From assembly GCA_004563195.1 (NCBI GenBank), contig SFTJ01000029.1, positions 1 through 34,120 on the forward strand: a stretch of DNA of 34,120 bases, written 5' to 3'. Of this stretch, positions 33,528 through 34,120 are shown one piece after another (within the stretch, counting starts at the first letter, position 1; every line of letters starts with the position of its first letter). The notes below the pieces were generated by a model. The model was not told the DNA's origin and searched no databases. It was given only the letters and a program-made list of their open reading frames with translations. This DNA comes from a bacterium (GTDB lineage: Bacteria; Bacteroidota; Bacteroidia; Bacteroidales; Muribaculaceae). The position numbers and the translations under genes were made by a program.

Positions 33528-33887
33528 TTATATAATTCTTGCTTTCAAGCCTCGAGCCTTAAGCTGAGCAAGCACTTTGTCGCGAAAATCGCCTTGTATC
33601 AATATTTCGCCACCGCGTGCCGAGCCGCCCACTCCGCATTGTGCTTTCAGTTCGCGAGCGAGTTCTTTCAGTGTGTCGTCGTCGCACAGTAGGTCGGTGA
33701 CCAAGGTCACTTTCTTGCCGTTGCGATTTCGCTTATCGAGCATCACATTCACCATTTGCTTGCCCTGCTGAGCCTTTAGATTATCGGCCCACGATGCAGG
33801 CTCTGCCTCCACCTCGGGTGTCTCTGCCTTGAGCTGCTCCAACTCTGCACCAAAAGCAGCCCCAAGTTTTTCTCTCCAGTCTTCCAT
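33528..33887 (-). CDS. SUI1/YciH-like translation factor
   Basis: 119 residues starting MEDWREKLGAAFGAELEQ. Residues 45-119 form the SUI1 (eIF1-like) domain, with KRNRNGKKVTLVTDL, then CGVGGSARGGEILIQGDFRD and the closing VLAQLKARGLKARII. Bacterial YciH-type proteins resemble eukaryotic eIF1 and are thought to affect start-site fidelity; most bacteria lack it, while Bacteroidetes often keep it. ATG 33887 is chosen because the longer upstream frame is A+T rich and lacks similarity. It is followed after 25 bp by the helicase-nuclease gene. Confidence 0.88.
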   Translation of the reverse strand: MEDWREKLGAAFGAELEQLKAETPEVEAEPASWADNLKAQQGKQMVNVMLDKRNRNGKKVTLVTDLLCDDDTLKELARELKAQCGVGGSARGGEILIQGDFRDKVLAQLKARGLKARII

Positions 33888-34120
33888 TATTCGATTATAT
33901 TCTGTTTCTCTTTGCGAATTTACGAAATTTATCACAAATTTTCGGCTAACCAATATTTTTAATTTCAATTTATTGAAGTAAATCACCTTTCTATTTGGAA
34001 ATTATTTGCTCGAACACTAATTTCCCGAGTTTGACAGTTGCAGCGTTTATAGGCTGATACACAACATGTTACTGCGATAGTAATGTTGCTACATAAATGG
34101 TCGGCGAAAATTTAACACAA
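33888..34120. other. Intergenic region at the window edge
   Basis: A+T rich, with no gene, repeat or convincing consensus promoter seen. An imperfect -7-like sequence (TAAATTCG, minus strand, 33922-33915) is the only candidate for the SUI1-like gene, without a -33 partner. Confidence 0.4.

Noticed and set aside
1..34120. tRNA, rRNA, CRISPR array or insertion sequence
   Set aside because: No T-loop signature with matching acceptor stem, no regularly spaced repeats, no transposase and no terminal inverted repeats with target duplications were seen.

Overview
The window looks like a chromosomal segment of a Bacteroidales bacterium, plausibly a gut Muribaculaceae or related lineage (the family is an inference). 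The evidence is: several promoters matching the Bacteroidetes consensus TTTG-N19/20-TAnnTTTG, weak or absent Shine-Dalgarno sequences, Bacteroidetes-type envelope proteins (DUF4249 lipoprotein, STN-type TonB receptor, DUF3857 transglutaminases, a thioester-less alpha-2-macroglobulin), a UpxY/NusG-like factor, and the rpmH/efp divergent pair. I saw no rRNA, tRNA, CRISPR array, insertion sequence or phage gene.

Layout. 1-5069 (+): the 3' part of an alpha-2-macroglobulin-like protein, a UpxY-family antiterminator and a HAD hydrolase. 5336-9173 (-): two tandem DUF3857/transglutaminase-like exported proteins, one with Cys and His in place and one with both replaced. From a shared 217-bp intergenic region with two exact consensus promoters back to back, 9391-15418 (+) carries DUF4249 lipoprotein, STN-containing TonB-dependent receptor, an MG2-type protein with a TonB-plug-like C-terminal segment but no barrel, and a small exported protein of unknown function, ending in a strong terminator. 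These two divergent operons are the best candidate for a little-described envelope system in the window.

15646-19703: housekeeping genes rpmH (-), efp, ald and dnaB (+), each with a recognisable promoter. A small Cys-rich membrane protein (-) lies tail to tail with dnaB. 20172-21883 (-): a family 2 glycosyltransferase overlapping radC. 22137-26360 (+): cardiolipin synthase, ispE, grpE and dnaJ, closed by a perfect 13-bp terminator hairpin. 26361-26717 is gene-poor and may hold a gene remnant. 26718-33887 (-): argS followed by a Bax inhibitor-1 family membrane protein, a DUF4177 protein, and an SUI1/YciH-like factor followed by an AddA/RecB-like helicase-nuclease. The last 233 bases show nothing I can name.

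Most of the second half is core machinery for translation, replication, protein folding, lipid and isoprenoid synthesis and DNA repair. The unusual content is in the first 15.5 kb (envelope proteins) plus a few small proteins and promoter or RNA-level signals. All identifications come from reading motifs and domain order; no database search was run.
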